64,000 nucleotides of DNA, from positions 1 through 64,000 of the forward strand of contig NZ_JQJY01000004.1 in NCBI RefSeq assembly GCF_000745775.1, read 5' to 3'. This DNA is from Flavobacterium sp. ASV13 (GTDB taxonomy: Bacteria > Bacteroidota > Bacteroidia > Flavobacteriales > Flavobacteriaceae). The notes below the pieces were generated by a model, which saw nothing but the letters and a program-made list of their open reading frames with translations, did not search any database and was not told where the DNA came from. The position numbers were made by a program, and so were the translations under genes. Each line of letters starts with the position of its first letter. Within the stretch, counting starts at the first letter, position 1. This document shows, piece by piece, positions 26,223-34,013 of this stretch.

Positions 26223-27707
26223 ATGATAACTGCGATAAGAAAAAATTTGACCAAAACGTTTTATGAAAATCCTTTCCTTTTTTCATTTATAGTATTTTTA
26301 CTTATTTATGCCGGTTATGATTATTCTGTTCACAAATCTTCTGGTACACACTTAGTTTCTCTTCAGGTTTTGGCGTTAATTGCTGGTGTAATTTTTGAAA
26401 GTAAAAGAATATCAAATAAATGGACAACATCAGTTCTTATAGGAATCATTTCTTTTGTTTTTATATTTTTCTTTGGTGTTTTTTTATGCACCATAGTTGG
26501 TGAATCAGATTGTAATCTTTCATTCATTTTGGATAGAAGTCTTACGTTTTGGCCTTTTATTTTTTTTGTCTTTTACGTTATGTATTCACGCATATTTAAT
26601 GAACGAAATATAACACCAAAATTAACCGAGGGCATAACATTATTTCTCTCGATTGCCATGATATACTGGGTAGCTGATAACGGATTAATCAACTTTGACA
26701 ACATAATCTCCCAAACCATAATGGTTATTGGTATTTTATTTTCATTATTTTCTTTTTTTCATGCCTTTACAAGAACTTATTTATCAGACAGAAACAAACT
26801 TATCCTAAGTATTTGGAGCTCAATAATCATGATGTTTTTTGCCGTAGATAATTTAAATTCAATTTATAATCAAAACATTATCAATTCAAATGATATTTTG
26901 CAGGCAATATACATTGCAATTCAATATTTTCTTTTAGGAATTTCAAGTATTTATATGATTCAGAATTTTATGATGCTTATTGGTTTTCTGCCAAGATGGA
27001 AAAGGTTTTTCAATTCAAGATATTTTAAAGAACTACGAGAACTCAAAGACGAACATATTGATCGATATTCTGAAGAACAGGTAAATTATTTAGATTCTAT
27101 CTTCTGCATTGTTCTTATAGGTTCTGTTTTCTATTTAAACTATTACTATGAGTTTGTTTCCAGACAATTTATAATTTGGATAAGCTTTGTAATTTTTCCT
27201 GTGATTCTAAATCTTTTTAATCGTGTTACAGGAAAGAAAAGATTTGCTTATCTCCTATTTTTAGTTCTGTTTATTTCTTGCCAGAATAAAGAGGAAAAAA
27301 CTATAAAAATCAATCCCGAGAATATTAACCTAAATGAAGTTGTTTCAGATTTAACTCCAGAACAAATTGAAAAAATCAAAACTATTCATACCATTTTTGC
27401 GGAAGTTGACAAAAGCAGTTTAGAGCAAACTATAACTGATTTTAAAAGAGATTTACACCCCGAAAATGAAATCGAAATCTGGATGCAGATGGCAGACGCA
27501 TACAAAGGCTATCTTAGTAAAAACAAAAAGAATCTAGATGAAAAGAAAGAAGTTTTTAAACTGATTTTATCTCGTTCTATGATGAGTTCTCAAGAAACTT
27601 TAGAAAACACCAATTTAGAATACCTTTCTAAAAAAGAGGCAGAAGAAGTTTTGAGTTTTTACAATGATACTCCGCAGCCATTAATTGTAAAACAATCAGC
27701 TAAATAA
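26223..27707 (+). CDS. Polytopic membrane protein with internal lipobox-like segment and soluble tail
   Basis: I do not recognise this 494-residue protein. Residues 1 to about 340 contain roughly nine to ten hydrophobic helices with short loops. Near residue 340 a Lys/Arg-flanked helix AYLLFLVLFISCQNKEEK looks just like a lipoprotein signal with lipobox ISC. It is followed by a 140-residue soluble helical tail (NLNEVVSDLTPEQIEKIK, then IEIWMQMADAYKGYLSKN). No ATG, GTG or TTG precedes the internal signal in frame nearby, so it is not simply a second gene. Lineage-specific insertion between BT_3928 and the TlpA-tpiA group is likely. Confidence 0.75.
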   Translation: MITAIRKNLTKTFYENPFLFSFIVFLLIYAGYDYSVHKSSGTHLVSLQVLALIAGVIFESKRISNKWTTSVLIGIISFVFIFFFGVFLCTIVGESDCNLSFILDRSLTFWPFIFFVFYVMYSRIFNERNITPKLTEGITLFLSIAMIYWVADNGLINFDNIISQTIMVIGILFSLFSFFHAFTRTYLSDRNKLILSIWSSIIMMFFAVDNLNSIYNQNIINSNDILQAIYIAIQYFLLGISSIYMIQNFMMLIGFLPRWKRFFNSRYFKELRELKDEHIDRYSEEQVNYLDSIFCIVLIGSVFYLNYYYEFVSRQFIIWISFVIFPVILNLFNRVTGKKRFAYLLFLVLFISCQNKEEKTIKINPENINLNEVVSDLTPEQIEKIKTIHTIFAEVDKSSLEQTITDFKRDLHPENEIEIWMQMADAYKGYLSKNKKNLDEKKEVFKLILSRSMMSSQETLENTNLEYLSKKEAEEVLSFYNDTPQPLIVKQSAK

Positions 27708-27735
27708 AAAGTATTTCCAGAACGGTTTTCTTTCT

Positions 27736-27743
27736 TACATTTG
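27736..27743 (+). promoter_or_regulatory. -7 promoter element of the exported hydrolase gene
   Basis: TACATTTG matches TAnnTTTG and lies 32 nt before the ATG at 27776. Confidence 0.5.
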
Positions 27744-27775
27744 TTTAAACCAACTGTAAGAAACCAAACATTTCT

Positions 27776-28444
27776 ATGAAACAAATCTCAAAGTTTTTAT
27801 TTACTTTTTTAGCGGCTTTTCTATTCAACCAAGTAAGTTTCAGCCAAACTCAAACATCAAACAAAGATCAACGTTATATCTTCTTTTTACACAATGCATA
27901 TGTAGAGCAAAATCCATTAAATGTTCCACATCCTGAATATGGAAAAGCTGAATACAACGAAATTTTGGCTTCTTTCAGAAAAGATAATTTTATTGTTTAC
28001 AGCGAAATCAGAAAGAAAAATACAAATGCCTCTAAATACGCTGAAAAGATTGTAAAACAAATAAAAACACTATTAAAAAAAGGCGTTTCACCAGATAAAA
28101 TAACTGTAATAGGAACTTCAAAAGGCGGTTATATCGCGCAATTTGTTTCTACTTATTTAGCCAATCCCAACGTAAATTTTGTTTTTATTGGCTGTTTCAG
28201 AGATGTAGATATTCAAGAATTCCCAGAGATTAATTTCTGTGGAAATATTTTGACGATTTATGAAAAATCAGATGTTTATGGTGTTTCAGCAATCAAAAGG
28301 AAAGAAACTTCCAAACTGAAAATAAATCACTTTAAAGAAATTGAACTCAATACAGGACTAAAACACGGATTTCTATATAAAGCTGCCGATAACTGGATTG
28401 CGCCAAGCAAAAAATGGGCAAATGGAAATTATGATTTGAATTAA
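27776..28444 (+). CDS. Exported alpha/beta-hydrolase-fold protein
   Basis: This 222-residue protein has a signal peptide ending VSFSQT (residue 26 region). An alpha/beta-hydrolase core follows: the first strand RYIFFLHNAYVE, helix SKYAEKIVKQIKTLL, and the nucleophile elbow VIGTSKGGYIA, with Ser in G-T-S-K-G-G. A late His in GLKHGFLYKAA would serve as the catalytic base. The substrate is unknown. It has its own promoter element and a terminator directly after it, so it is monocistronic. Confidence 0.82.
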   Translation: MKQISKFLFTFLAAFLFNQVSFSQTQTSNKDQRYIFFLHNAYVEQNPLNVPHPEYGKAEYNEILASFRKDNFIVYSEIRKKNTNASKYAEKIVKQIKTLLKKGVSPDKITVIGTSKGGYIAQFVSTYLANPNVNFVFIGCFRDVDIQEFPEINFCGNILTIYEKSDVYGVSAIKRKETSKLKINHFKEIELNTGLKHGFLYKAADNWIAPSKKWANGNYDLN

Positions 28445-28448
28445 AAAT

Positions 28449-28487
28449 AAAGCTTTCAGTAAATTGAATTATTGAAAGCTTTTTTTA
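28449..28487 (+). terminator. Terminator after the exported hydrolase gene
   Basis: AAAGCTTTCA (28449-28458) pairs with TGAAAGCTTT (28473-28482), followed by a T run to 28487. Confidence 0.75.
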
Positions 28488-28619
28488 TTGAAAAGCTGAC
28501 GTTTTTTTGCTTCAAAACTCCTGCTTAAAATCAAATTTTTACTTGTTTTTTCATCCGTTATAAAATCCAATTAAAAATTTACCGGATTTTAGCCTTAACT
28601 ATTACGATTTCATTCTATT

Positions 28620-28714
28620 TTTTGTAACCCAAATTTCACATTTTGTTACAAAATAAACGATTCTTCAAATTTTGTTAATGTACAATTGGCATTCAATTTG
28701 TTTGTTTAACTTTG
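28620..28714 (+). promoter_or_regulatory. Promoter and possible operator of the TlpA-like gene
   Basis: The promoter reads TTG (28686-28688), an 18-nt spacer, then TAACTTTG (28707-28714), a good match to the Bacteroidetes consensus. Upstream, TTTTGTAAC (28620-28628) and GTTACAAAA (28645-28653) form an inverted repeat that could bind a regulator. The rest of the 307-nt spacer (28445-28751) holds only the upstream terminator. Confidence 0.65.
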
Positions 28715-28751
28715 TGAATTCAGTACTAATTAAAAATAATTTTAATATAAT

Positions 28752-29252
28752 ATGAAACAATTAGCCCTAGTCGTTATTGCGTTTATTACATTTTCATGCT
28801 CTCAGGCTCAGAAAAAAGAATTTTCAAAAGAAGCCTTGTCTGAAAAATTATTAGCTTCAGATGGAAGCCAGGTTGCCTTCAAAAGCATTTTGAAAAAATA
28901 CAAAGGTAAAACTTTAGTTATTGAAGTTTGGGCTTCATGGTGTGGAGATTGCGTAAAAGCAATGCCAAAAGTAAAAGAATTGCAAGCCAATAATCCAGAT
29001 GTATCTTATCTATTCATTTCTGCTGATAAAACAGCTGATAAATGGAAAGCCGGAATCGAAAAACATGAATTAAAAGGCGATCATTACATGATGAATGACG
29101 GTATGAAAGGCTTATTCGGAAAAGCGATCGACTTAGATTGGATTCCACGTTACATCATCGTTGATAAAAAAGGAAATATAGTGCTTTACCGTGCTATTGA
29201 AACTGATTTTGATAAAATCAATGAAGCTTTGAAAGGCTTAAAACAAGCTTAA
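28752..29252 (+). CDS. TlpA-like thioredoxin-fold lipoprotein
   Basis: This 166-residue protein has a lipoprotein signal (ITFSC, Cys at residue 17) and a thioredoxin-fold domain with the redox motif WASWCGDCVKAMP (CGDC, about residues 63-66) and the cis-Pro region DLDWIPRYIIVDKKG. It should act in the envelope as a thiol-disulfide reductase; the Asp-containing CGDC variant may shift its redox potential. It has a strong promoter and is followed after 49 nt by tpiA, likely as one transcript. Confidence 0.92.
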   Translation: MKQLALVVIAFITFSCSQAQKKEFSKEALSEKLLASDGSQVAFKSILKKYKGKTLVIEVWASWCGDCVKAMPKVKELQANNPDVSYLFISADKTADKWKAGIEKHELKGDHYMMNDGMKGLFGKAIDLDWIPRYIIVDKKGNIVLYRAIETDFDKINEALKGLKQA

Positions 29253-29301
29253 AAATTACTTTAAAAAACAAAAAATTAAAAGAATAATAAAAACTACCAA
29301 A

Positions 29302-30054
29302 ATGAGAAAATCGATTGTTGCAGGAAATTGGAAAATGCATAAAAATGCTGCACAGACTGAAGAATTATTGAACGAATTAATTGCTAAAATTCCAGCAAAA
29401 ACTAATGCACAAGTAATTGTAGCGCCAACTTTTGTAAACTTACAAGCTGCTGCTACAAAATTAAAAAATACAACTATCGGAGTTTCTGCTCAAAATGTTC
29501 ACCAAGCTGAAGGTGGCGCTTTTACAGGAGAAATTTCTGCAGATATGTTGACAAGCATTGGTGTTAATACAGTAATTTTAGGTCACTCAGAGCGCAGAGC
29601 TATTTTCCACGAAACTGATGCATTAATCGCAAACAAAGTTGATACTGCTTTAAAACATGACATGACAGTAATTTTCTGTTTTGGTGAAGAATTAAAAGAT
29701 CGCCAATCTGGAAATCATTTCAATATTGTTGAAAACCAATTACGTGATGGTGTTTTCCATATTGCAAAAGAATCTTGGTCGAAAATTGTTTTGGCTTACG
29801 AACCAGTTTGGGCTATTGGAACTGGAGAAACTGCTTCACCAGAACAAGCTCAGGAAATGCACGAATTTATCAGAGAAGTTATCCGTAAAGCTTTTGGAGC
29901 TGAAATCGCTGATGAAGTTTCTATTTTATACGGTGGTTCAGTTAAACCAGACAACGCTAAAGAAATTTTCTCTAAACCAGATGTTGACGGAGGTTTAATT
30001 GGTGGTGCTGCTTTAAAAGCAGACGATTTCTTAGCAATTGTAACTGCTATCTAA
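29302..30054 (+). CDS. tpiA: Triose-phosphate isomerase
   Basis: TpiA interconverts dihydroxyacetone phosphate and glyceraldehyde 3-phosphate. The 250-residue TIM barrel has N and K in AGNWKMHK, the electrophilic His in ILGHSERR, the catalytic Glu in AYEPVWAIGTGE (phosphate-gripping loop 6) and the C-terminal ILYGGSV and GLIGGAAL phosphate-binding loops. Length and motifs are standard. Codon use is more GC-biased than its neighbours, as expected for a highly expressed gene. An inverted-repeat element follows 9 nt after the stop. Confidence 0.98.
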   Translation: MRKSIVAGNWKMHKNAAQTEELLNELIAKIPAKTNAQVIVAPTFVNLQAAATKLKNTTIGVSAQNVHQAEGGAFTGEISADMLTSIGVNTVILGHSERRAIFHETDALIANKVDTALKHDMTVIFCFGEELKDRQSGNHFNIVENQLRDGVFHIAKESWSKIVLAYEPVWAIGTGETASPEQAQEMHEFIREVIRKAFGAEIADEVSILYGGSVKPDNAKEIFSKPDVDGGLIGGAALKADDFLAIVTAI

Positions 30055-30063
30055 ATTTATTTT

Positions 30064-30143
30064 TTGCCACAGATTAAAAGGATTTTCACAGATTTTTTTA
30101 GTTCAATATTAAAAATCATTTTAATCTTTTTAATCTGTGGCAA
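30064..30143. repeat. 21-bp inverted repeat after tpiA
   Basis: TTGCCACAGATTAAAAG and four further bases (30064-30084) pair with 30123-30143 with one mismatch. The CACAGATT/AATCTGTG core is a different family from the other inverted repeats here. It separates tpiA from prmA. Confidence 0.8.
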
Positions 30144-30252
30144 ACCAAAATACAAAGCGATACATTATGTGTCGCTTTTTTTTTATGTTTTAAATTATTC
30201 TTAAATTAAGAATGTTCTTTTAGTTTTTTAGACAACTTCTGCTTTCTATTCT

Positions 30253-30260
30253 TACCTTTG
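30253..30260 (+). promoter_or_regulatory. prmA: -7 promoter element of prmA-clpS
   Basis: TACCTTTG, followed by C, is an exact TAnnTTTG match 14 nt before the prmA ATG at 30275. A clear TTG -33 box was not found. Confidence 0.6.
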
Positions 30261-30274
30261 CAAAAATTTTTTTT

Positions 30275-31108
30275 ATGTCAAATATATATTTAGGATATCA
30301 TTTTACGATTGAGCCAAAAGAACTAGGATCAGAAATTTTAGTGGCAGAATTAGGCGAAAAAGCGTTTGAAAGTTTTACAGAAACAGAAAACGGAATTTCG
30401 GCTTTTGTGAAGAAAGATTTATGGGACGAAAATATTCTGGATGATATTTATATTTTACAGTCTGAAGAATTTAAAATTGAATATACCATTGAAGAAATCG
30501 ATCAGGTAAACTGGAACGAAGAATGGGAAAAGAATTTTGAACCAATTGATGTAGACGGAAAATGTCATGTTCGTGCTCCTTTTCATCCAAAAACAGACGC
30601 CGAATTTGATATTTTAATTGAACCAAAAATGAGTTTTGGAACTGGTCATCACGAGACAACTCACATGATGATTCAGCATTTATTAGAAATGGATGTTAAA
30701 GGCCTGAAAACTCTTGATATGGGTTGCGGAACTGCTATATTGGCCATTTTAGCCGAAATGAAAGGCGCTGAACCAATTGATGCAATTGATATTGATAATT
30801 GGTGTTATTTAAACTCTATAGAAAATGCTGAGCGCAATAATTGCAAACATATCAGCGTTTATGAGGGCGATGCAGCTTTATTGGCAGGTAAAAAATACGA
30901 TTTGATTATTGCCAATATCAACAGAAATATTTTATTGAATGATATGCAAGCTTATGTTGATTCTTTAAACCCAAAAGGAATTATATTATTCAGCGGTTTC
31001 TATGAAGAAGACATTCCATTTATCGATGCATCCTGCGTTGAAAAACGATTAACGTATGTTAAAAAATTTCAAAGAAATAATTGGGTTTCATTAAAATACG
31101 TAAATTAG
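30275..31108 (+). CDS. prmA: Ribosomal protein L11 methyltransferase
   Basis: PrmA trimethylates L11 at several positions. The 277-residue protein has the N-terminal substrate-recognition domain (WNEEWEKNFEPI region) and a Rossmann methyltransferase domain with motif I LDMGCGTAILAILAEMKG, acidic IDAIDIDNWC and the NINRNILLNDM motif IV region. GTGHHETTHMM before motif I is diagnostic for this family. It precedes clpS by 32 nt, the usual Bacteroidetes arrangement. Confidence 0.97.
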   Translation: MSNIYLGYHFTIEPKELGSEILVAELGEKAFESFTETENGISAFVKKDLWDENILDDIYILQSEEFKIEYTIEEIDQVNWNEEWEKNFEPIDVDGKCHVRAPFHPKTDAEFDILIEPKMSFGTGHHETTHMMIQHLLEMDVKGLKTLDMGCGTAILAILAEMKGAEPIDAIDIDNWCYLNSIENAERNNCKHISVYEGDAALLAGKKYDLIIANINRNILLNDMQAYVDSLNPKGIILFSGFYEEDIPFIDASCVEKRLTYVKKFQRNNWVSLKYVN

Positions 31109-31140
31109 TCACAAGTTACGAAGTACAAAAACCAAATGAG

Positions 31141-31416
31141 ATGAGTACTAAAGAAAAAGTAAAAGAAAGAGTTCGCGAGAAGGAAGCAACAGTTTTTAAT
31201 AACGAAATTATTGTTTATAATGACGATGTAAACACTTTTGATCATGTAATTGATACTTTAATGCGTGTTTGCAGCCATACCGCAGAACAAGCAGAACAAT
31301 GTTCCTTAATTGTACATTACAACGGAAAATGCACTGTAAAAACGGGTCCGCTTGACAAGTTAAAACCGCAATGCACACAACTTTTAGAAGCTGGATTGAG
31401 CGCCGAGATTGTTTAA
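31141..31416 (+). CDS. clpS: ATP-dependent Clp protease adaptor ClpS
   Basis: ClpS delivers N-degron substrates to ClpAP/ClpCP. The 91-residue product starts at the ATG at 31141 (MSTKEKVKERV); an upstream TTG-started extension overlapping prmA is not needed. The adaptor core is VYNDDVNTFDHVIDTLMRVC, containing the N-end-rule pocket residues after the typical N-D-D, followed by HTAEQAEQCSLIVHYNGKC and the final KLKPQCTQLLEAGLSAEI helix. It is transcribed with prmA and ends in a strong hairpin. Confidence 0.95.
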   Translation: MSTKEKVKERVREKEATVFNNEIIVYNDDVNTFDHVIDTLMRVCSHTAEQAEQCSLIVHYNGKCTVKTGPLDKLKPQCTQLLEAGLSAEIV

Positions 31417-31430
31417 TCGCAAATAATTTA

Positions 31431-31480
31431 AAAAGCATTCTATTTTATTCTATATTTGGATAAAATAGAATGCTTTTTTT
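31431..31480 (+). terminator. clpS terminator abutting the next start codon
   Basis: A perfect 18-bp stem (31431-31448 with 31460-31477, right arm ATAAAATAGAATGCTTTT) and an 11-nt loop are followed by a T run to 31480. The next gene's ATG is at 31481. The loop contains TATATTTG (31451-31458), a full TAnnTTTG match. Confidence 0.88.
31451..31458 (+). promoter_or_regulatory. -7 element inside the terminator loop
   Basis: TATATTTG followed by G lies in the loop of the clpS terminator, 22 nt before the ATG at 31481. A transcript starting about 7 nt downstream would contain only the right arm of the hairpin and so escape it. Confidence 0.55.
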
Positions 31481-32764
31481 ATGGAAGAATACGGAAAAAT
31501 ATTAATCATTGCGATGCCTATTTTTTTGGCCTTAATTATTATTGAAAAAATTTACGGCATTTATAAAAAAAATGACACTGCCCCTTTAATCGACAGTGTA
31601 TCGAGCATCAGTTCCGGAATCACTAATTCGGTAAAAGATGTTTTGGGACTTAGCATTACTTTTCTTTCCTATGAATGGCTGGTTTCTAAAATCGCTTTAC
31701 AACATTTAGAACCAAGTTTTCTCTCCTATTTTATTGCCTTTTTTGTAATTGATTTTTATGGTTACTGGAGCCATCGTTTAGCACATCAAATCAATTTTCT
31801 TTGGAACAAACATGCTATTCATCATAGCAGTGAAGAATTCAATTTAGCCTGTGCACTTCGCCAGCCAATTGCAAGTTTAGTAAATCTGTTTACTTTTTTG
31901 CTGATTCCCGCAGCTCTTTTGGGAGTTCCGGCTTCTGTAATTGCTATTACGCTTCCTTTGCATTTATTTTTGCAGTTTTGGTATCACACCAAACACATTA
32001 ACAAAATGGGATTTTTGGAACATATTATCGTGACGCCATCACATCATCGCGTCCATCACGCTATAAATCCGGAATATTTAGATAAAAACCATTCGCAGAT
32101 TTTTATTTTTTGGGATAAACTGTTTGGTACTTTCCAAGCTGAATTAGACGAGGTTCCACCGGTTTTCGGAATTACAAGACCGGCAAATACCTGGAATCCA
32201 ATTAAAATCAACTTTCAGCATTTAACGCTACTTATCAAAGATGCGTGGCGTGCCGAAAACTGGAAAGACAAATTCACAATTTGGTTTAAACCAACTGGCT
32301 GGAGACCAGAAAATTTTGAAGAAAAATATCCCGTAAATAAAATCGAAAATGTTTTTGATTTTGAAAAATATGGAACTCAAAACTCTCAAAAACTCATTTA
32401 TTGGTCGGTTGCACAAGTCTTGATTACGCTTTTGTTTGTGAGTTATCTTTTTGACAATATTGCCAAAATTGGTTTGCCAAACATCTTCATTTACGGATTT
32501 TTTATTTTTATAACAATTTATAGCTACAGCGAGTTAATGGACAAAAGCAAATATGCCGTTTTTTGGGAAGGATTTCGTTTTAGTATTGCTGCAGCAATTA
32601 TAATTTACAATGGTGACTGGTTTGGCTTAAATACTGTTTTTTCATTAGGTAATTTTGTCATTTTAATCTATTTGGGTTTATCATTTTTAACCACAATATA
32701 TTTTGTAACCGTTGATTTTAAAAATAACCAAAACCAAACCATAAACTCACTCAACCCCTTATGA
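31481..32764 (+). CDS. Alkylglycerol-monooxygenase-like fatty acid hydroxylase superfamily protein
   Basis: This 427-residue protein has about nine hydrophobic helices and the His clusters of membrane di-iron hydroxylases: SHRLAH, KHAIHHSSEEFN, QFWYHT and TPSHHRVHH followed by DKNH and IFWDKLFGTFQAE. Databases usually call it sterol desaturase family, but this order, including ALRQ and the WNPIKINFQHL region, resembles animal alkylglycerol monooxygenase (AGMO/TMEM195) as I remember it, which cleaves ether lipids. The extra C-terminal helices fit that too. Its stop overlaps the lysoplasmalogenase start (ATGA), so the two are coupled. Activity on ether lipids is an inference. Confidence 0.85.
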   Translation: MEEYGKILIIAMPIFLALIIIEKIYGIYKKNDTAPLIDSVSSISSGITNSVKDVLGLSITFLSYEWLVSKIALQHLEPSFLSYFIAFFVIDFYGYWSHRLAHQINFLWNKHAIHHSSEEFNLACALRQPIASLVNLFTFLLIPAALLGVPASVIAITLPLHLFLQFWYHTKHINKMGFLEHIIVTPSHHRVHHAINPEYLDKNHSQIFIFWDKLFGTFQAELDEVPPVFGITRPANTWNPIKINFQHLTLLIKDAWRAENWKDKFTIWFKPTGWRPENFEEKYPVNKIENVFDFEKYGTQNSQKLIYWSVAQVLITLLFVSYLFDNIAKIGLPNIFIYGFFIFITIYSYSELMDKSKYAVFWEGFRFSIAAAIIIYNGDWFGLNTVFSLGNFVILIYLGLSFLTTIYFVTVDFKNNQNQTINSLNPL

Positions 32765-33438
32765 GAAACGCTACCTATTTTAAAATTTACCTCGCATTTT
32801 GCCTCGTATACCTCATTGTTTTACTTTTGGGGTATGAAAACTTGGATTTGTTTTTAAAACCAATTTTAATTCCGTTATTGAGTTTCGGAATTTATTTTTA
32901 CAGGACATTCCCAACAAAAAATATTCTGCTGCTTGCGCTGCTTTTTTCATGGATAGGTGATGTGATTTTACTTTTTACTGATTTAGGCGAAATTTACTTT
33001 ATTTTAGGATTGGTTGCTTTTCTTATTTCACATATTACTTATTGTGTTTTGTTCAACAAACAAACTAGAAGACAAATCAAGAGAAACTTAGTATTTTTTG
33101 GAATTGGAAGTGTTGTAATTGCCCTTTATTTAATTGGAATGCTTTCGTTTTTATTACCCACTTTAGGCGATTTGCAAATTCCGGTAATTGTGTATGCAAG
33201 TGTCATTTCAATTATGCTTTTATTTGCTTTTAATGGCTATTTAATTTGGGAAAAACGAGGAAGCCTATATGTTTTCGCAGGAGCAACAATATTTGTCATT
33301 TCTGATAGTATTTTGGCCGTAAACAAATTCCACACACCAATTGAAAAAAGTTCTTTTTTTATTATGCTTACTTATCTTATGGCACAATATCTGATTGTAA
33401 TTGGAATATTAAAACTGAATCCAAAAAAGGCAGAATAA
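32761..33438 (+). CDS. Lysoplasmalogenase (YhhN/TMEM86 family)
   Basis: This 225-residue integral membrane protein has about eight helices. The family signature is visible in SWIGDVILLF near residue 65 and in GATIFVISDSILAVNKF near residue 175, which supply conserved acidic residues in membrane helices. Family members hydrolyse the vinyl-ether bond of lysoplasmalogen to glycerophospho-base and aldehyde. The ATG overlaps the preceding stop as ATGA, a classic translational coupling, linking it to an AGMO-like hydroxylase. Which ether lipid the organism meets is unknown. Confidence 0.92.
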   Translation: MRNATYFKIYLAFCLVYLIVLLLGYENLDLFLKPILIPLLSFGIYFYRTFPTKNILLLALLFSWIGDVILLFTDLGEIYFILGLVAFLISHITYCVLFNKQTRRQIKRNLVFFGIGSVVIALYLIGMLSFLLPTLGDLQIPVIVYASVISIMLLFAFNGYLIWEKRGSLYVFAGATIFVISDSILAVNKFHTPIEKSSFFIMLTYLMAQYLIVIGILKLNPKKAE

Positions 33439-33513
33439 CATTTATAGATTTCTATATTTTAAATCTTAAAAATGATTTATCTGATAGCTGTTAGCAGTGA
33501 CGGAAAAACCTTT

Positions 33514-33521
33514 TAAATTTG
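33514..33521 (+). promoter_or_regulatory. -7 element that decides the start of the next lipoprotein gene
   Basis: TAAATTTG followed by C matches TAnnTTTG. The alternative TTG start at 33519 lies inside it, so the ATG at 33543, 21 nt downstream, is the better start. Confidence 0.55.
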
Positions 33522-33542
33522 CATGACCAAAAAAGCATAACC

Positions 33543-33995
33543 ATGAAAAAAATATTCATCTTTTTAATTTTATTAATCAGTGCAACTTCTTGTATTAGTA
33601 CAAAATCGACATTAAAAAATGTAGATGATAATGCTCCTGATTTAATTTTAAAGAAAGACAATACGTTTGCCATTACACTTTTTGCCAAAGACAAAAAATA
33701 TGGCTACGATCCCGATTATCCCGTAAATATTTTCTACCGAAATACTAAAGACGAAGCTTTGAATGAAACTCGTTTTCTAAATGCGCTTGCTGGCCCAAGT
33801 GGTGAAAAAATCACTTATAAACGATTAGAGACATGTTGTCCGTTTCCAACAAAAAGAAGCGATATGGGTGCAGGATTTTTAAATGTTTATGAATTAACTT
33901 GGGAAGGACAGAAAAAGCCTGTGATACTTTATTTAAACATTTATGAAAAAGGAATTTTAATGGTTCCGATGGGATTGAGTTTGAAGCAGAATTAA
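33543..33995 (+). CDS. Putative lipoprotein, unknown function
   Basis: Started at the ATG at 33543 it has 150 residues and a lipoprotein signal (MKKIFIFLILLISATSC, lipobox TSC). The mature part has a CC pair in LETCCPFPTKRSDMG and ends YLNIYEKGILMVPMGL. I do not know the function. I recall close relatives being labelled 2-dehydro-3-deoxyphosphooctonate aldolase in databases; the sequence has no aldolase barrel and is far too short, so that label looks like an error carried over from the nearby kdsA. Confidence 0.8.
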   Translation: MKKIFIFLILLISATSCISTKSTLKNVDDNAPDLILKKDNTFAITLFAKDKKYGYDPDYPVNIFYRNTKDEALNETRFLNALAGPSGEKITYKRLETCCPFPTKRSDMGAGFLNVYELTWEGQKKPVILYLNIYEKGILMVPMGLSLKQN

Positions 33996-34013
33996 ATATT
34001 ACTATTCAATTTT

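Noticed and set aside
31081..31140. TTG-started N-terminal extension of clpS
   Set aside because: It would overlap the prmA 3' end by 28 nt, adds residues with no ClpS counterpart, and the ATG at 31141 gives the normal length.
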